Assembly: GCA_036499165.1 (NCBI GenBank)
Contig: DASYEE010000098.1
Span: 1 to 43,030 of the forward strand
Source of the DNA: Galbitalea sp036499165
Lineage (GTDB): Bacteria; Actinomycetota; Actinomycetes; Actinomycetales; Microbacteriaceae
Direction of reading: 5' to 3'
DNA length: 43,030 nucleotides
The notes under the pieces are model-generated. The model was not told the DNA's origin and searched no databases. It saw only the letters and a list, made by a program, of their open reading frames with translations. Shown piece by piece: positions 24,363-33,177 of the stretch (position 1 is the first letter of the stretch; each line of letters opens with the position of its first letter). The position numbers and the translations under genes are program-made.

Positions 24363-24587
24363 CTATGCCACGAATCCGACGCGGCGCGAAACCTCTGAAC
24401 CGACCTCGATGTAGCCGAATGAGGCGGTCGGGATGATGTAGACCTTGTCTTTGTCGTCGGTCAGGCGCACGAAGTTCGCGCCGGAATCGAGCGCCGCCGC
24501 AACCGTCTTCTCGATGTCCGCAGCAGGCTGCGATGTCTCGAAATTGATTTCACGGGGGCTGTTGAGAATGCCGATTCGAATGTCCAC
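24363..24587 (-). CDS. DUF3107 protein (TB9.4-like)
   Basis: A 74-residue soluble protein starting MDIRIG, with the N-x-R-E-I-x-F/L strand and ANFVRLTDDKDKVYIIP typical of DUF3107, known from M. tuberculosis Rv3208A (TB9.4). The function is unknown. It starts with GTG at 24587, 6 nt after a TAACCT box. The small membrane protein follows immediately. Divergent from adnA with 113 bp between the start codons. Confidence 0.9.
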   Translation of the reverse strand: MDIRIGILNSPREINFETSQPAADIEKTVAAALDSGANFVRLTDDKDKVYIIPTASFGYIEVGSEVSRRVGFVA

Positions 24588-24593
24588 GGCACA

Positions 24594-24599
24594 AGGTTA
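24594..24599 (-). promoter_or_regulatory. -10 box, leaderless-type start of the DUF3107 gene
   Basis: TAACCT on the minus strand ends 6 nt before the GTG at 24587; the six bases between (TGTGCC) offer no ribosome site. Confidence 0.5.
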
Positions 24600-24687
24600 C
24601 GACAGTTCGATTCTTGCGAGTGTGGCGTTTCTCTGTCGGCAGAACACGCGACCCCTGCACTGGCCCATCGATGTCGTCTCCCTCCGC

Positions 24688-24693
24688 TAACTT
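24688..24693 (+). promoter_or_regulatory. -10 box, leaderless-type start of adnA
   Basis: TAACTT ends 7 nt before the ATG at 24701. It supports that start over in-frame alternatives at 24614 and 24671, none of which has a ribosome site. Confidence 0.45.
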
Positions 24694-24700
24694 TGCGTAC

Positions 24701-27700
24701 ATGGCCATCGAGGGATTCGTGCGCGCGGAGGGCACCGGCGCTGCCGCGACTGCCTCCCTCGACCCCAGCCAGCAGGCCGTTGTCGACCTGCCAGACGATG
24801 CGTCGGCCGCGATTCTCGGCGCGCCCGGAAGCGGCAAGTCGACCACCATCGTCGAGCTGGTCGCAGACCGCGTGCTCGGGCGGGGCTGGTCTCCGAGCGA
24901 GCTGGTGGTGCTGACGCCGACGCGCGCGTCAGCTACGCGACTGCGCGACATCCTCGCGCTCCGGCTTGGCGTCGCGACCAACGGCCCCCTCGCGCGCACG
25001 GTCAACTCCCTGGCATTCGAGATCGTGGGCAACGCGGCTCGCGCCGCTGGAGCCGAAGCCCCTCGCCTCGTGACAGGCGGTGACCAGGATGTCGACTTCG
25101 CCGCCCTGCTCGACGGCCATATCGCAGAGGGCGGCGGCCCGGCCTGGCCGCAGGAGCTCGGGGCGGACGTGCGTGCGCTTCGCGGATTCCGCACCGAGCT
25201 TCGCGAACTGATGATGCGCGCGACGGAGTACGGGGTGAGCACCGATCGACTGCGCCAGCTGGGGGCAGACGGCGGGCGGCCAGAGTGGGTTGCCGCGGCC
25301 GACTTCATCGACGAATACCTCGAAGTGATCAGCGCTTCTCGGCCGAGCCACCTCGACGCGGCCGAGTTCGCGAGGTTCGCCGTCGCGGCAATCGCCTCTG
25401 GCGACGCGGGAGAGCGCGTCGAAGGGCTGAGACTCGTGATCGTCGATGACCTGCAGGAGGCGACGGAGTCGACCATCGCGATCCTGCGGGCATTCGCTTC
25501 GCGCGGCATCGCCGTGATCGCCTTCGGTGATCCGGATGTCGCGGCAAATGCATTCCGCGGCGGTGAGCCGGATGCGCTGGGGCGGCTCGGGTCTGTGTTG
25601 TTGGGTGGGCAGTCGTTGTCCGGCGGACTGTCAACCGCGCAGTCGGGTCGTGCTGGCATCCGCACACTCGTGCTCGACCGGGTGCACCGCCAAGGGCCCG
25701 CCCTGCGGGCATTCACATCGAGCATCACCGAGCGAATCGGTACGGCCGCGGCGGGTTCGCAGCGTCGCGCCGTAGCGGCCGGGCGACAGGAGAACAGGCC
25801 GCTCGCACAGGTGGTCACCCTGACTCCCGGGCGTCAACTGGCCGCGATTGCGCGCGAACTGCGCGAGCGCCATCTGATGCACGGCGTGCCGTGGAGCGAA
25901 CTTGCGGTGATCGTGCGCAGTGGCGCACAGACCGCAGCCATCCGGCGCGCGCTCGCGCTCGCCGAGGTCCCTGCGCGGTCAAGCGTCGGCGGCACGGCCC
26001 TCCGTGACGATCGAGCTGCGCGGGCGCTTCTGACGGTCGTCGACGTCGGAATCGGGCGCACTGCGTTGACCCCGCCGCTCGCGGTGGAACTGCTCCTTGG
26101 GCCGTTCGGCGGGATCGATCGACTGGGATTGCGCAGGCTCCGGCTCGCGCTGCGCGCGGAAGAGCTGGCCGGTGACGGCAACCGACCGAGCGACGAGCTG
26201 CTCGTCGATGCGCTGTCGGCTCCGGGTCGGTTCGCCACCATCGACCACCGCATCGGCCGGAGTGCCGACCGGTTGGCATCGATCCTCGGTGAACTGAGGG
26301 CGCGCAGCCTCGAACGGGCAACGATCGAAGAGCTGCTCTGGCATGCCTGGGAGCGCAGCGGACTCGCCGAGCCATGGCGCGACCAGGCACTGAGCGCGGG
26401 TATTGCTGCCGCAGAAGCCAACGCCAACCTCGACGGAATCCTCGCTCTCTTCACTGCCGCTAAGCGGTTCGTTGAACGACGACCGACCGATGCGGCGGTG
26501 CTGTTCCTCGACGCCGTCCTCGACGCGGATGTCCCGGAAGACACGCTGACGCCCCAGCCGAACGACGAGGCCGTGCTCGTCACGACGCCGTCCGGTGCCG
26601 TCGGCCTCGAATTCGATACGGTCGTCGTCACGGGTCTGCAGGATGGCGCGTGGCCGAACCGCAGGCTGCGCGGTTCACTGCTCGGCGCACAGGAGCTCGT
26701 GCGGGTCGTCACCGGGCTCGAGTCCGCATCGATCGACGAGCGGAAGCTTGTCCTCGACGACGAACTGCGGATATTCGCGCTAGCGGTGTCGCGGGCCCGC
26801 CGCGAAGTCGTGCTGGCCGCCGTCGCGAACGACGACGAGGCCGCGAGCGTGTTCCTCTCGCTGGTGCCACCTGACGCGGCATCCATCGATGCCGGGTCGC
26901 TGCCGCCGCTGTCCCTGCGCGGCCTCACCGGGCGACTGCGCCGAGAACTGAACGGGCGGGTCGGTCGCGGGGATGCAGGCGGCGCAGCTGGAGCGTTGGC
27001 GCGGCTGGCCGCGGAACGGGTCCCGGGCGCCGATCCGGCAGAGTGGCACGGCCTGGTCGAGCCGTCGACGACCGATCCGCTGTTCCTGGAAGAGGAGCGC
27101 GTGCCGGTTTCGCCCTCGCAGCTGCAGAAGTTCGAGGATTCTCCACTCGACTGGTTCATCGAGTCGATCGCCGGTGGCGAGCCGTCGACATCCATGGGGC
27201 TCGGCACCATCCTGCACTGGGCGATGGAGACCGCCGGTGACCCGAGCGTAGACACGGTGTGGGCCGCGGTCGAGTCGCGATGGGGCGAGCTGCTTTTCGA
27301 GTCAGACTGGATGGCCGAAACACAGAAGCGCGCGGCACGAACCCTGGCAGCAGGCATTGCGGAATACCTGGCCGACTTCCAGCGCGATGGCAAGGTGCTG
27401 GTCGGCGCAGAAAGCCGGTTCAAGCTCGAGATCGACCGGGCGGACGTCAACGGGTCGATCGACCGTGTCGAGCGATCTGGCGACGGATCCGTCGTGATCG
27501 TCGACCTGAAGACCGGAGCGCCGATCACGAGCCAGGAGCGAATCGACGGTCATCCCCAGCTCGGCGTGTACCAGCTGGCGTACGCACAGGGCGTGCTCGA
27601 TGAGTTCCTCGACGAGCTCGGCGAGCACCACTCCGGCGGAGCCAAACTGCTGTTCGTGAAGAAAGGCATCAGGTCGAAGCTCTACCGGGAGGGAATCCAG

Positions 27701-27865
27701 CCACCCCTCGACGACGAGCAACTCGAGGGGTTCAGGATGCGCATCAGGCAGGCGGCGGCGGGTATGGCGCTCGCTGAGTTCCAGGGAGTGCGCGACGTCA
27801 CATCGTGGACGGGCGGCACGAATCCGCTCGCGATTCATCGGGTCAGGGCGGTGTCGAGTGACTGA
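24701..27865 (+). CDS. adnA: AdnA-like helicase-nuclease subunit
   Basis: A 1054-residue subunit of the AdnAB complex, which resects double-strand breaks in actinobacteria in place of RecBCD/AddAB. The N-terminal UvrD-like motor has Walker A GAPGSGKST (40-48), but the Walker B region reads VIVDDLQEA rather than DExQD, so the motor looks degenerate. The C-terminal RecB-type nuclease is complete: H839 in LGTILHW, D921 in NGSIDRVE, D935 and K937 in VDLKTG, and the Q-x3-Y region after it. This matches what is known for AdnAB, where AdnB is the main motor. It overlaps adnB by 8 bp, so the subunits are made together. Confidence 0.9.
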   Translation: MAIEGFVRAEGTGAAATASLDPSQQAVVDLPDDASAAILGAPGSGKSTTIVELVADRVLGRGWSPSELVVLTPTRASATRLRDILALRLGVATNGPLARTVNSLAFEIVGNAARAAGAEAPRLVTGGDQDVDFAALLDGHIAEGGGPAWPQELGADVRALRGFRTELRELMMRATEYGVSTDRLRQLGADGGRPEWVAAADFIDEYLEVISASRPSHLDAAEFARFAVAAIASGDAGERVEGLRLVIVDDLQEATESTIAILRAFASRGIAVIAFGDPDVAANAFRGGEPDALGRLGSVLLGGQSLSGGLSTAQSGRAGIRTLVLDRVHRQGPALRAFTSSITERIGTAAAGSQRRAVAAGRQENRPLAQVVTLTPGRQLAAIARELRERHLMHGVPWSELAVIVRSGAQTAAIRRALALAEVPARSSVGGTALRDDRAARALLTVVDVGIGRTALTPPLAVELLLGPFGGIDRLGLRRLRLALRAEELAGDGNRPSDELLVDALSAPGRFATIDHRIGRSADRLASILGELRARSLERATIEELLWHAWERSGLAEPWRDQALSAGIAAAEANANLDGILALFTAAKRFVERRPTDAAVLFLDAVLDADVPEDTLTPQPNDEAVLVTTPSGAVGLEFDTVVVTGLQDGAWPNRRLRGSLLGAQELVRVVTGLESASIDERKLVLDDELRIFALAVSRARREVVLAAVANDDEAASVFLSLVPPDAASIDAGSLPPLSLRGLTGRLRRELNGRVGRGDAGGAAGALARLAAERVPGADPAEWHGLVEPSTTDPLFLEEERVPVSPSQLQKFEDSPLDWFIESIAGGEPSTSMGLGTILHWAMETAGDPSVDTVWAAVESRWGELLFESDWMAETQKRAARTLAAGIAEYLADFQRDGKVLVGAESRFKLEIDRADVNGSIDRVERSGDGSVVIVDLKTGAPITSQERIDGHPQLGVYQLAYAQGVLDEFLDELGEHHSGGAKLLFVKKGIRSKLYREGIQPPLDDEQLEGFRMRIRQAAAGMALAEFQGVRDVTSWTGGTNPLAIHRVRAVSSD

Positions 27866-30800
27866 CGCGGTACCCGTCGAAGGTACGCGGGTCGACGCGT
27901 TCCAGATTGCGGACGCTCTTGGGCTGCCGCGTCCGACCGACCAGCAGCGAGCAGTTATCGAGGCGCCGCTTTCGCCGGCGCTCGTGATTGCCGGGGCAGG
28001 CAGCGGCAAGACGGAGACCATGGCGAACCGGGTGCTCTGGCTGCTCGCGAACCGGCTGGTGCGGCCGGGAGAGATCCTCGGGCTGACGTTCACTCGCAAG
28101 GCGGCCGGCGAACTCGCCGCGCGCATCCGAACGCGCATAGAGCAGCTGGCTGCCAAGGGTCTCGTCGCCGACGACTTCGATGCGTTCGAGGTGCCACAGG
28201 TCTCGACGTACAACTCGTTCGCGAACACCATCTACCGCGATAACGCGATGCTCATCGGGCGCGAGGGCGATGGGGCGATCCTCGGTGCAGCCTCGGCGTG
28301 GCAGCTCGCCCGCTCGATCGTCGTCGGCAGCAACGACGAGCGCCTAATAGAGCTCGGCAAGAGCGTCGACGTCGTCACGAAGGCGGTCCTCGCGCTGAGC
28401 GCCGCGGTCGGCGAGAACATCGTGGATGTCGCACAGGTGCGCGCGATGGCGGCCCGTTTCGCGGGGTTCGCAGACCTGCCGCCCGGCGGTCGGGGAGCAT
28501 ACGAGGATGCCGCGAACCTGGCCAGGACCGTCGGCAGCCTTGGCGTGCTTCTCGATCTCGCCGATCAGTTTGCGCTGGTCAAGAAGCGACGCGGATTCGT
28601 CGAGTTTTCCGACCAGGTTGCCCTCGCGCTCGAGATTCTCCAGGCGACGCCGCGCGTGCGCACGGAGTTCCGGGAGCAGTTCCGGGTGGTGCTGCTCGAC
28701 GAATACCAGGACACGAGCGTCGTCCAGACCTGGCTGCTCGCCGAACTCTTCTCCGGGCATCCCGTCATGGCGGTCGGCGATCCCAACCAGTCGATCTACA
28801 GCTGGCGCGGGGCAAGCGCCGCCAACCTGGAGTCGTTCGGCCGGCAGTTCGGCGGGGGCGAAGTGCGGGAGTTCAACCTCGCGACCAGCTGGCGGAACGG
28901 CCACGGCATCCTGGCGGTGGCCAACGCCCTGGTCGAGCCGCTGCTGCCGCACACGAGGGTGCGGGTCGAGCGGTTGGCTGCCGGCCCCCGCGCATCCGAC
29001 CTTCCCGTGGATGTTGCCTTCGAGGAGACCGTGCTGGACGAGGCGGAGACGGCCGCGGCCTGGATGGGCAATCGGCTCGCGCAGCGAAACGAGAACGGCG
29101 AGCCGCCGACGGCCGCCATGCTGTTCCGGGCGCGCAAGAACCAGGTGCACTTCATCGAGGCGCTGCGCCGACACGACATCCCGTATCACGTGCTCGGCGT
29201 CGGCGGCCTGCTGGCGGAGCCGGAGATCGCCGACCTCGTGAGTGCCCTCAGCGTCCTGAACAACCCGAGCGCGGGCAGCGAACTGATCCGGTTGCTCGCT
29301 GGCTCCCGCTGGCGCATCGGGGTGCGTGACCTGCGGGCGCTCCGCGGCGTCGCATCCTGGTTGAACAAGCGCGACTACGCGCAGCAGCCACTCGACGACG
29401 ACGTGCTGAAGCGCCTGCGGGATTCGGTCGCCGAGGGCGAGGGCGGCTCGATCGTCGATGCTGTCGACTTCATTGCCCACGCGAAACCAGGCCACACCAT
29501 CCTCGCGGGTTTCAGCGAGGTCGGGCTGGCGCGCCTTCGCGATGCCGGGCTCACGTTCTCTCGGCTTCGGTCTCGCGCGGGGCTTGATCTCCTCGACTAC
29601 GTGACCCTCGTCGAGCAGGAGCTGCAACTCGACATCGAAGTGGTCGCCAACGAGTTCCGCGCGCTCGGCGGCGCGAACATGGAGGCATTCTTCGATGCGC
29701 TCGGCGGTTATATCGCGGTCGACGACGGGGCGACGCTCAGCGGATTTCTCGGATGGCTCCGCGAGGCGGAGTGGCGCGACGGGCTGTCGCCGCGTCCGGA
29801 AGACCCGGAGCCGGGGACGGTGCAGATCCTCACCATCCACGGGGCGAAGGGACTCGAATGGGATGCGGTGGTTGTGCCGCGGATGGTCGAGGACGAACTG
29901 CCATCGAAGCCGTTGGAGGGGTTCAATGGCTGGCTTTCATTTGGATCGCTGCCATGGCCGTTCCGGGGGGACGCCGCCGAACTGCCGGAGTTCCTCTGGG
30001 AGGTCGCGGACAGCCGCAAAGAACTTCTCGACTCGAAGGCCGCGTTCAGCGAGCTGGTGCGCGGGAGGCACGAACTCGAGGAGCGCAGGCTCGCCTACGT
30101 CGCCGTCACGCGCGCGCGGCATTCGCTCCTGCTGACCGGATCATTCTGGTCGAGCCAGTCGAAACCGCGCGGCCCGAGCCCATTCCTCGCCCAGTTGGCC
30201 GCCGCCACCGTCATCGACGAGCTGCCGGCGGGAACCGAGAACGAAACCAACCCGCTTGGTGATGAGGTGGATGTCGTCAGCTGGCCGCTCGACCCGCTCG
30301 GCAACCGCAGGGCGAGAGTCGAGGCTGCGGCGGAAGCTGTTCGCACGGCGGACCCGGAGGCAACCGGCCGCTGGGGCATGGAGCTCGATCTGCTGCTGGC
30401 CGAGCGAGCAGCGCGTCTCGACGCGAACAGTTATGTGGCGTTGCCGAACCGGGTGCCCGCATCCCGTTTCAAGGACTTCGTGACCGATCCAGCATCCGTT
30501 GCTCGCGGACTGCGCAGGCCCATGCCGGAGAAGCCGTATCGCGCGACCCGCCTCGGTACGCTCTTCCACAGCTGGGTCGAGGAGCGGTCGGGAGTGAGCG
30601 GCACGGTCGAAGAACTCGACACGCTCGTGACAGAGGCAGACGCGGGTGACGTGGATGTCGCGGATGACGCCAGCATCGACGCGGAGAAGCTTGCAGCACT
30701 GCAGCGCACCTTCGAGCATTCCGCGTGGGCGAGCCTGAAACCGATCGACGTCGAGCGCGAGATTCACCTCGTGCTCGATGGGCAGGTCATCATCTGCAAG

Positions 30801-31082
30801 ATCGACGCGGTCTACGCCCTGACCTCGGGCGAAGGCGTGGGCGAGCGGTACCAGGTGGTCGACTGGAAGACGGGCAAGGCGCCCCGTGACGACGCAGACC
30901 TCGATGAGAAGCAACTGCAGCTGGCGCTCTATCGCCTCGCGTATGCACAGTGGCGCGGCATCGACCCCGCGGTGATCGACGCGGTGTTCTATTACGTCGC
31001 CGACGACCGGGTGATTACGCCACGCCACCTCTACGACGAGGATGAACTCGTCGAGAGGTGGCGGGCGGCAGTACGCGGCTAG
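27858..31082 (+). CDS. adnB: AdnB-like helicase-nuclease subunit
   Basis: A 1074-residue UvrD/Rep-type helicase fused to a RecB nuclease domain. The motor is intact: Walker A GAGSGKT (46-52), FTRKAAGEL, LLDEYQDTS with D281/E282, GDPNQSIYSWRGA, LTIHGAKGLEW and VAVTRAR. The nuclease has H904 in LGTLFHSW, D983 in KIDAVY and D1002/K1004 in VVDWKTG. It should drive translocation while both subunits cut DNA. The GTG at 27858 lies inside the adnA 3' end. In relatives the next genes are an ion channel or phosphotransferase and nudC; here a catabolic insert intervenes. Confidence 0.94.
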   Translation: MTDAVPVEGTRVDAFQIADALGLPRPTDQQRAVIEAPLSPALVIAGAGSGKTETMANRVLWLLANRLVRPGEILGLTFTRKAAGELAARIRTRIEQLAAKGLVADDFDAFEVPQVSTYNSFANTIYRDNAMLIGREGDGAILGAASAWQLARSIVVGSNDERLIELGKSVDVVTKAVLALSAAVGENIVDVAQVRAMAARFAGFADLPPGGRGAYEDAANLARTVGSLGVLLDLADQFALVKKRRGFVEFSDQVALALEILQATPRVRTEFREQFRVVLLDEYQDTSVVQTWLLAELFSGHPVMAVGDPNQSIYSWRGASAANLESFGRQFGGGEVREFNLATSWRNGHGILAVANALVEPLLPHTRVRVERLAAGPRASDLPVDVAFEETVLDEAETAAAWMGNRLAQRNENGEPPTAAMLFRARKNQVHFIEALRRHDIPYHVLGVGGLLAEPEIADLVSALSVLNNPSAGSELIRLLAGSRWRIGVRDLRALRGVASWLNKRDYAQQPLDDDVLKRLRDSVAEGEGGSIVDAVDFIAHAKPGHTILAGFSEVGLARLRDAGLTFSRLRSRAGLDLLDYVTLVEQELQLDIEVVANEFRALGGANMEAFFDALGGYIAVDDGATLSGFLGWLREAEWRDGLSPRPEDPEPGTVQILTIHGAKGLEWDAVVVPRMVEDELPSKPLEGFNGWLSFGSLPWPFRGDAAELPEFLWEVADSRKELLDSKAAFSELVRGRHELEERRLAYVAVTRARHSLLLTGSFWSSQSKPRGPSPFLAQLAAATVIDELPAGTENETNPLGDEVDVVSWPLDPLGNRRARVEAAAEAVRTADPEATGRWGMELDLLLAERAARLDANSYVALPNRVPASRFKDFVTDPASVARGLRRPMPEKPYRATRLGTLFHSWVEERSGVSGTVEELDTLVTEADAGDVDVADDASIDAEKLAALQRTFEHSAWASLKPIDVEREIHLVLDGQVIICKIDAVYALTSGEGVGERYQVVDWKTGKAPRDDADLDEKQLQLALYRLAYAQWRGIDPAVIDAVFYYVADDRVITPRHLYDEDELVERWRAAVRG

Positions 31083-31105
31083 CGCCCGCGCGCTGAGCGG
31101 GTGCT
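31081..31105 (+). terminator. Stem-loop directly after adnB
   Basis: AGCGCCCG (31081-31088) pairs with CGGGTGCT (31098-31105) over 8 positions with one G-T wobble and a 9-nt loop, beginning within the adnB stop codon. No T-run follows. Confidence 0.5.
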
Positions 31106-31118
31106 GCCTGCTCGTGAA

Positions 31119-31551
31119 CTAGCGGTTGACCGAACTGCCAACCGGCGCGGAGTCGAGATCCTGGAGCTTGGGCGAACGACGGTCGGGTCTCGCGATAAAG
31201 AAGTAGATCGCGCCGATCAGCAGCAGGACGATGATGACCACGAGCGTGATCCAGTCGAAGTTGAACAGCGCTCCTCGCGGACTGTCGAGACCCGTCGGAA
31301 TCACGATGTTCTCGAGCATCGCCGCGAGATATGCCGCGGCAAGAATACTCACCGGCCAATACCGTCTCCCCAGCTTGAACGGGCCTATCGGCTTCCAGCC
31401 TCGTGCATGGCCGAAGAGATTGTTGATGAGAGTCGTCAGGCATGGACGACGCCCGTGTCGACGCTCGCAACCGTGACGGCAGCGCGAGCCCATAGATCCA
31501 GCCGACCCACCAGCCGTAGCCGGGGCCGCCGTGCGGGGCAGACGATGCCAC
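31119..31551 (-). pseudogene. Decayed APC-family amino acid/amine permease
   Basis: Remnant of an APC-superfamily transporter. Reading the minus strand, GPGYGWWVGWIYGLAL (about 31538-31480) looks like an early helix. A shift into a second frame gives TVASVDTGVVHA, then a shift into a third gives LTTLINNLFG. This joins directly at about 31405 to GWKPIGPFKLGRRYWP and the last two helices, ending in a charged tail and stop at 31119. About 250 or more residues that should lie between are missing. At least two frameshifts plus an internal deletion mean it cannot work. The segment 31083-31690 holds no other gene I can support. The nearby amine/acyl-CoA genes suggest what it once fed. Confidence 0.62.
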
Positions 31552-31598
31552 GCACGGATCACAGGACGGGGACTCACAGCACTGTGACGCCTAAACAC

Positions 31599-31614
31599 TA
31601 AACCCATAGGTTTA
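31599..31614. promoter_or_regulatory. Palindromic operator candidate upstream of gntR
   Basis: TAAACC-CATA-GGTTTA is a perfect 6-bp inverted repeat in an unusually AT-rich stretch, 77 bp before the gntR ATG and upstream of the divergent permease remnant. TTGACA on the minus strand (31622-31617) abuts it and resembles the -35 of the old permease promoter. A GntR-family regulator could bind here. Confidence 0.5.
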
Positions 31615-31690
31615 TATGTCAATAGAAGTTCTTCGGGTAGTCTCGTCTGTCGAAGGGTGACGCTGGAGTCCCAGGGAGAGGGGAACACGG

Positions 31691-32467
31691 ATGGCATCGA
31701 AGAGCCAGGCGGAGTTCGGCCTTACCACGGCCACAATCCGCGCCATCCTGAGTACAGACACCGACGCCACGGGCCGGGCGGACCAGATCGCGCAGCGCCT
31801 CGGGCAGGCCATCCGACTTGGCCTGATCCTCGACGGGGAGCAGCTGCCGTCGGAATCCGAGCTCTCGCGACGTCTGGGAGTCGCGCCGGTCACGTTGCGC
31901 GAGGCGTTGGCCACCCTGCGCGAACGCGGCCTCGTCGTAACCCGTCGCGGGCGCGCCGGTGGCACGCTCGCTCACATGCCCGTCGAGACGAACGTGGATG
32001 GCCCGCCGCCGCGCCTGCGCGAGTTCTCGACCCAGGACATCCGCGAGCTCGGTGATCATCGGCGCGCCATCTCGGGACTCGCGGCGCGGCTCGCGGCGGA
32101 GCGCGCGCTCCCGGAGGAGATCGACGACCTTCGCACGCAGGTCGAACGCCTGAGGGCCGCAGCGACACCCGGCGACCGCAGGCGAGCGGATGCCCAGCTC
32201 TCGCTCGAGATTGCTGCCGCGGGCCAGTCGACCAGGCTCACCCACGAGGAGCAGCAGTTCCGCGTGGAGATCGGCGACCTGCTGTGGCAACCACTCGATG
32301 GCGAAGAGCTCGCGGCATCCATCCGCTCGCGGTCCGACCTCGTCGACGCCATTGCCGCCGGCCAACCCGAGTTGGCGCGCGAGTTGGCTGAGGAGAACAT
32401 CCTCGTCGACACGCAGCTGCTGCTGCAGTTGCGCGTCGCGCTCTACCCGGCGGGTGGCCCACGGTGA
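31691..32467 (+). CDS. GntR-family (FadR/FCD-like) regulator with degenerate ligand domain
   Basis: A 258-residue regulator. Residues 28-95 are a GntR winged helix: LPSESELSRRLGVAPVTLRE with RGLVVTRRGRAGG. Residues 112-250 are all-helical like an FCD domain, but the usual metal/ligand residues are missing: the D-x2-F-H-x2-I motif reads DAQLSLEI (167-174), and the later conserved histidines are replaced near 212 and 237. It may therefore not bind a typical carboxylate-metal ligand. A GAGAGGGG ribosome site lies 7-14 nt upstream. Its stop overlaps the start of the Cache-domain gene by GTGA, implying that the two proteins act together. Confidence 0.85.
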   Translation: MASKSQAEFGLTTATIRAILSTDTDATGRADQIAQRLGQAIRLGLILDGEQLPSESELSRRLGVAPVTLREALATLRERGLVVTRRGRAGGTLAHMPVETNVDGPPPRLREFSTQDIRELGDHRRAISGLAARLAAERALPEEIDDLRTQVERLRAAATPGDRRRADAQLSLEIAAAGQSTRLTHEEQQFRVEIGDLLWQPLDGEELAASIRSRSDLVDAIAAGQPELARELAEENILVDTQLLLQLRVALYPAGGPR

Positions 32468-33159
32468 GCGTGGAGACCTCGACCGGCGAGCAGGCACTCC
32501 GCCAGATCAACTCCGCGGTGGAGAAGCTGTTCGCCTCCCTCGGGCCGGTGGCGGCAGGGTTTGGCCGCGTGGCGGGCATCTCTGGGCAGGTCGTCCGCGA
32601 AGACCTGATCGACGTTCGCGGCGCCATCTCCGACGTCCTCGCCGTCCACGCCGGGATCGTCGCCGGCTGCGGGGTCATCCCGAGCCCGGGTCTGCTTGCG
32701 GACGCCCCGTATTGGATGGAGTGGTTCTGGGCGGTACCCGACCGTGAGCCGGAGGCGCTGCGGGTGAACCTCGAGCCGCTCGCGCCAGACTTCTTCGACT
32801 ACACCACCGCAGACTGGTTCGTCACGCCGGAGCGCACCCGCCAGCCGCACATCGCTGGCCCGTACGTCGACTATGTCTGCACGAACGAATACGCCACAAC
32901 CCTGGCCGTGCCGGTCGAGGCGCGCGGCGAGTTCGTCGGGATCGCGGCGCTGGATGTCACGGTCTCGGCCTGGGAGCGCAGGATCCTGCCAGCGCTGCGG
33001 AGCGTCGGAGAGCCGGTGACGCTCACGAACGCGTCTGGCCGGGTGATCGCGTCGACCTCAGCACTCGTTTCGCCGGGGCAGCGCCTGGACCTCGATGGCA
33101 CAGCCAACGCGGGGTCTACGGCGTTCGGATGGCGTCTGGTCGGCGACTCAGGGCTCTAG
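32464..33159 (+). CDS. Soluble Cache/PDC-type sensor protein
   Basis: A 231-residue protein without a signal peptide or transmembrane helix, so it is cytoplasmic. The middle resembles a Cache (PDC) ligand-binding domain: WMEWFW (about 79-84), FDYTTADWF (about 104-112), HIAGPYVDYVCTNEYATT (about 121-138) and the strand pair with PVEARGEFVGIAALDVTV. Cache domains are normally extracytoplasmic sensors of amino acids, amines or carboxylates, so an intracellular one is unusual. The start overlaps the gntR stop (GTGA), so production is coupled. Best guess: it binds the inducer and controls the GntR partner. The domain call rests on motif pattern alone. Confidence 0.68.
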   Translation: MSVETSTGEQALRQINSAVEKLFASLGPVAAGFGRVAGISGQVVREDLIDVRGAISDVLAVHAGIVAGCGVIPSPGLLADAPYWMEWFWAVPDREPEALRVNLEPLAPDFFDYTTADWFVTPERTRQPHIAGPYVDYVCTNEYATTLAVPVEARGEFVGIAALDVTVSAWERRILPALRSVGEPVTLTNASGRVIASTSALVSPGQRLDLDGTANAGSTAFGWRLVGDSGL

Positions 33160-33177
33160 CTCAGGCTGGTGAGCCGC

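Noticed and set aside
25834..27528. A 564-codon antisense frame inside adnA
   Set aside because: Its product is mostly Ser/Arg/Ala, a typical mirror of a GC-rich gene, and adnA has intact nuclease residues in the same stretch.
24701..31082. AdnAB plus UvrD2 as a possible anti-phage defence island
   Set aside because: These are conserved housekeeping repair genes in a conserved actinobacterial order, without restriction, toxin or mobile-element genes nearby.
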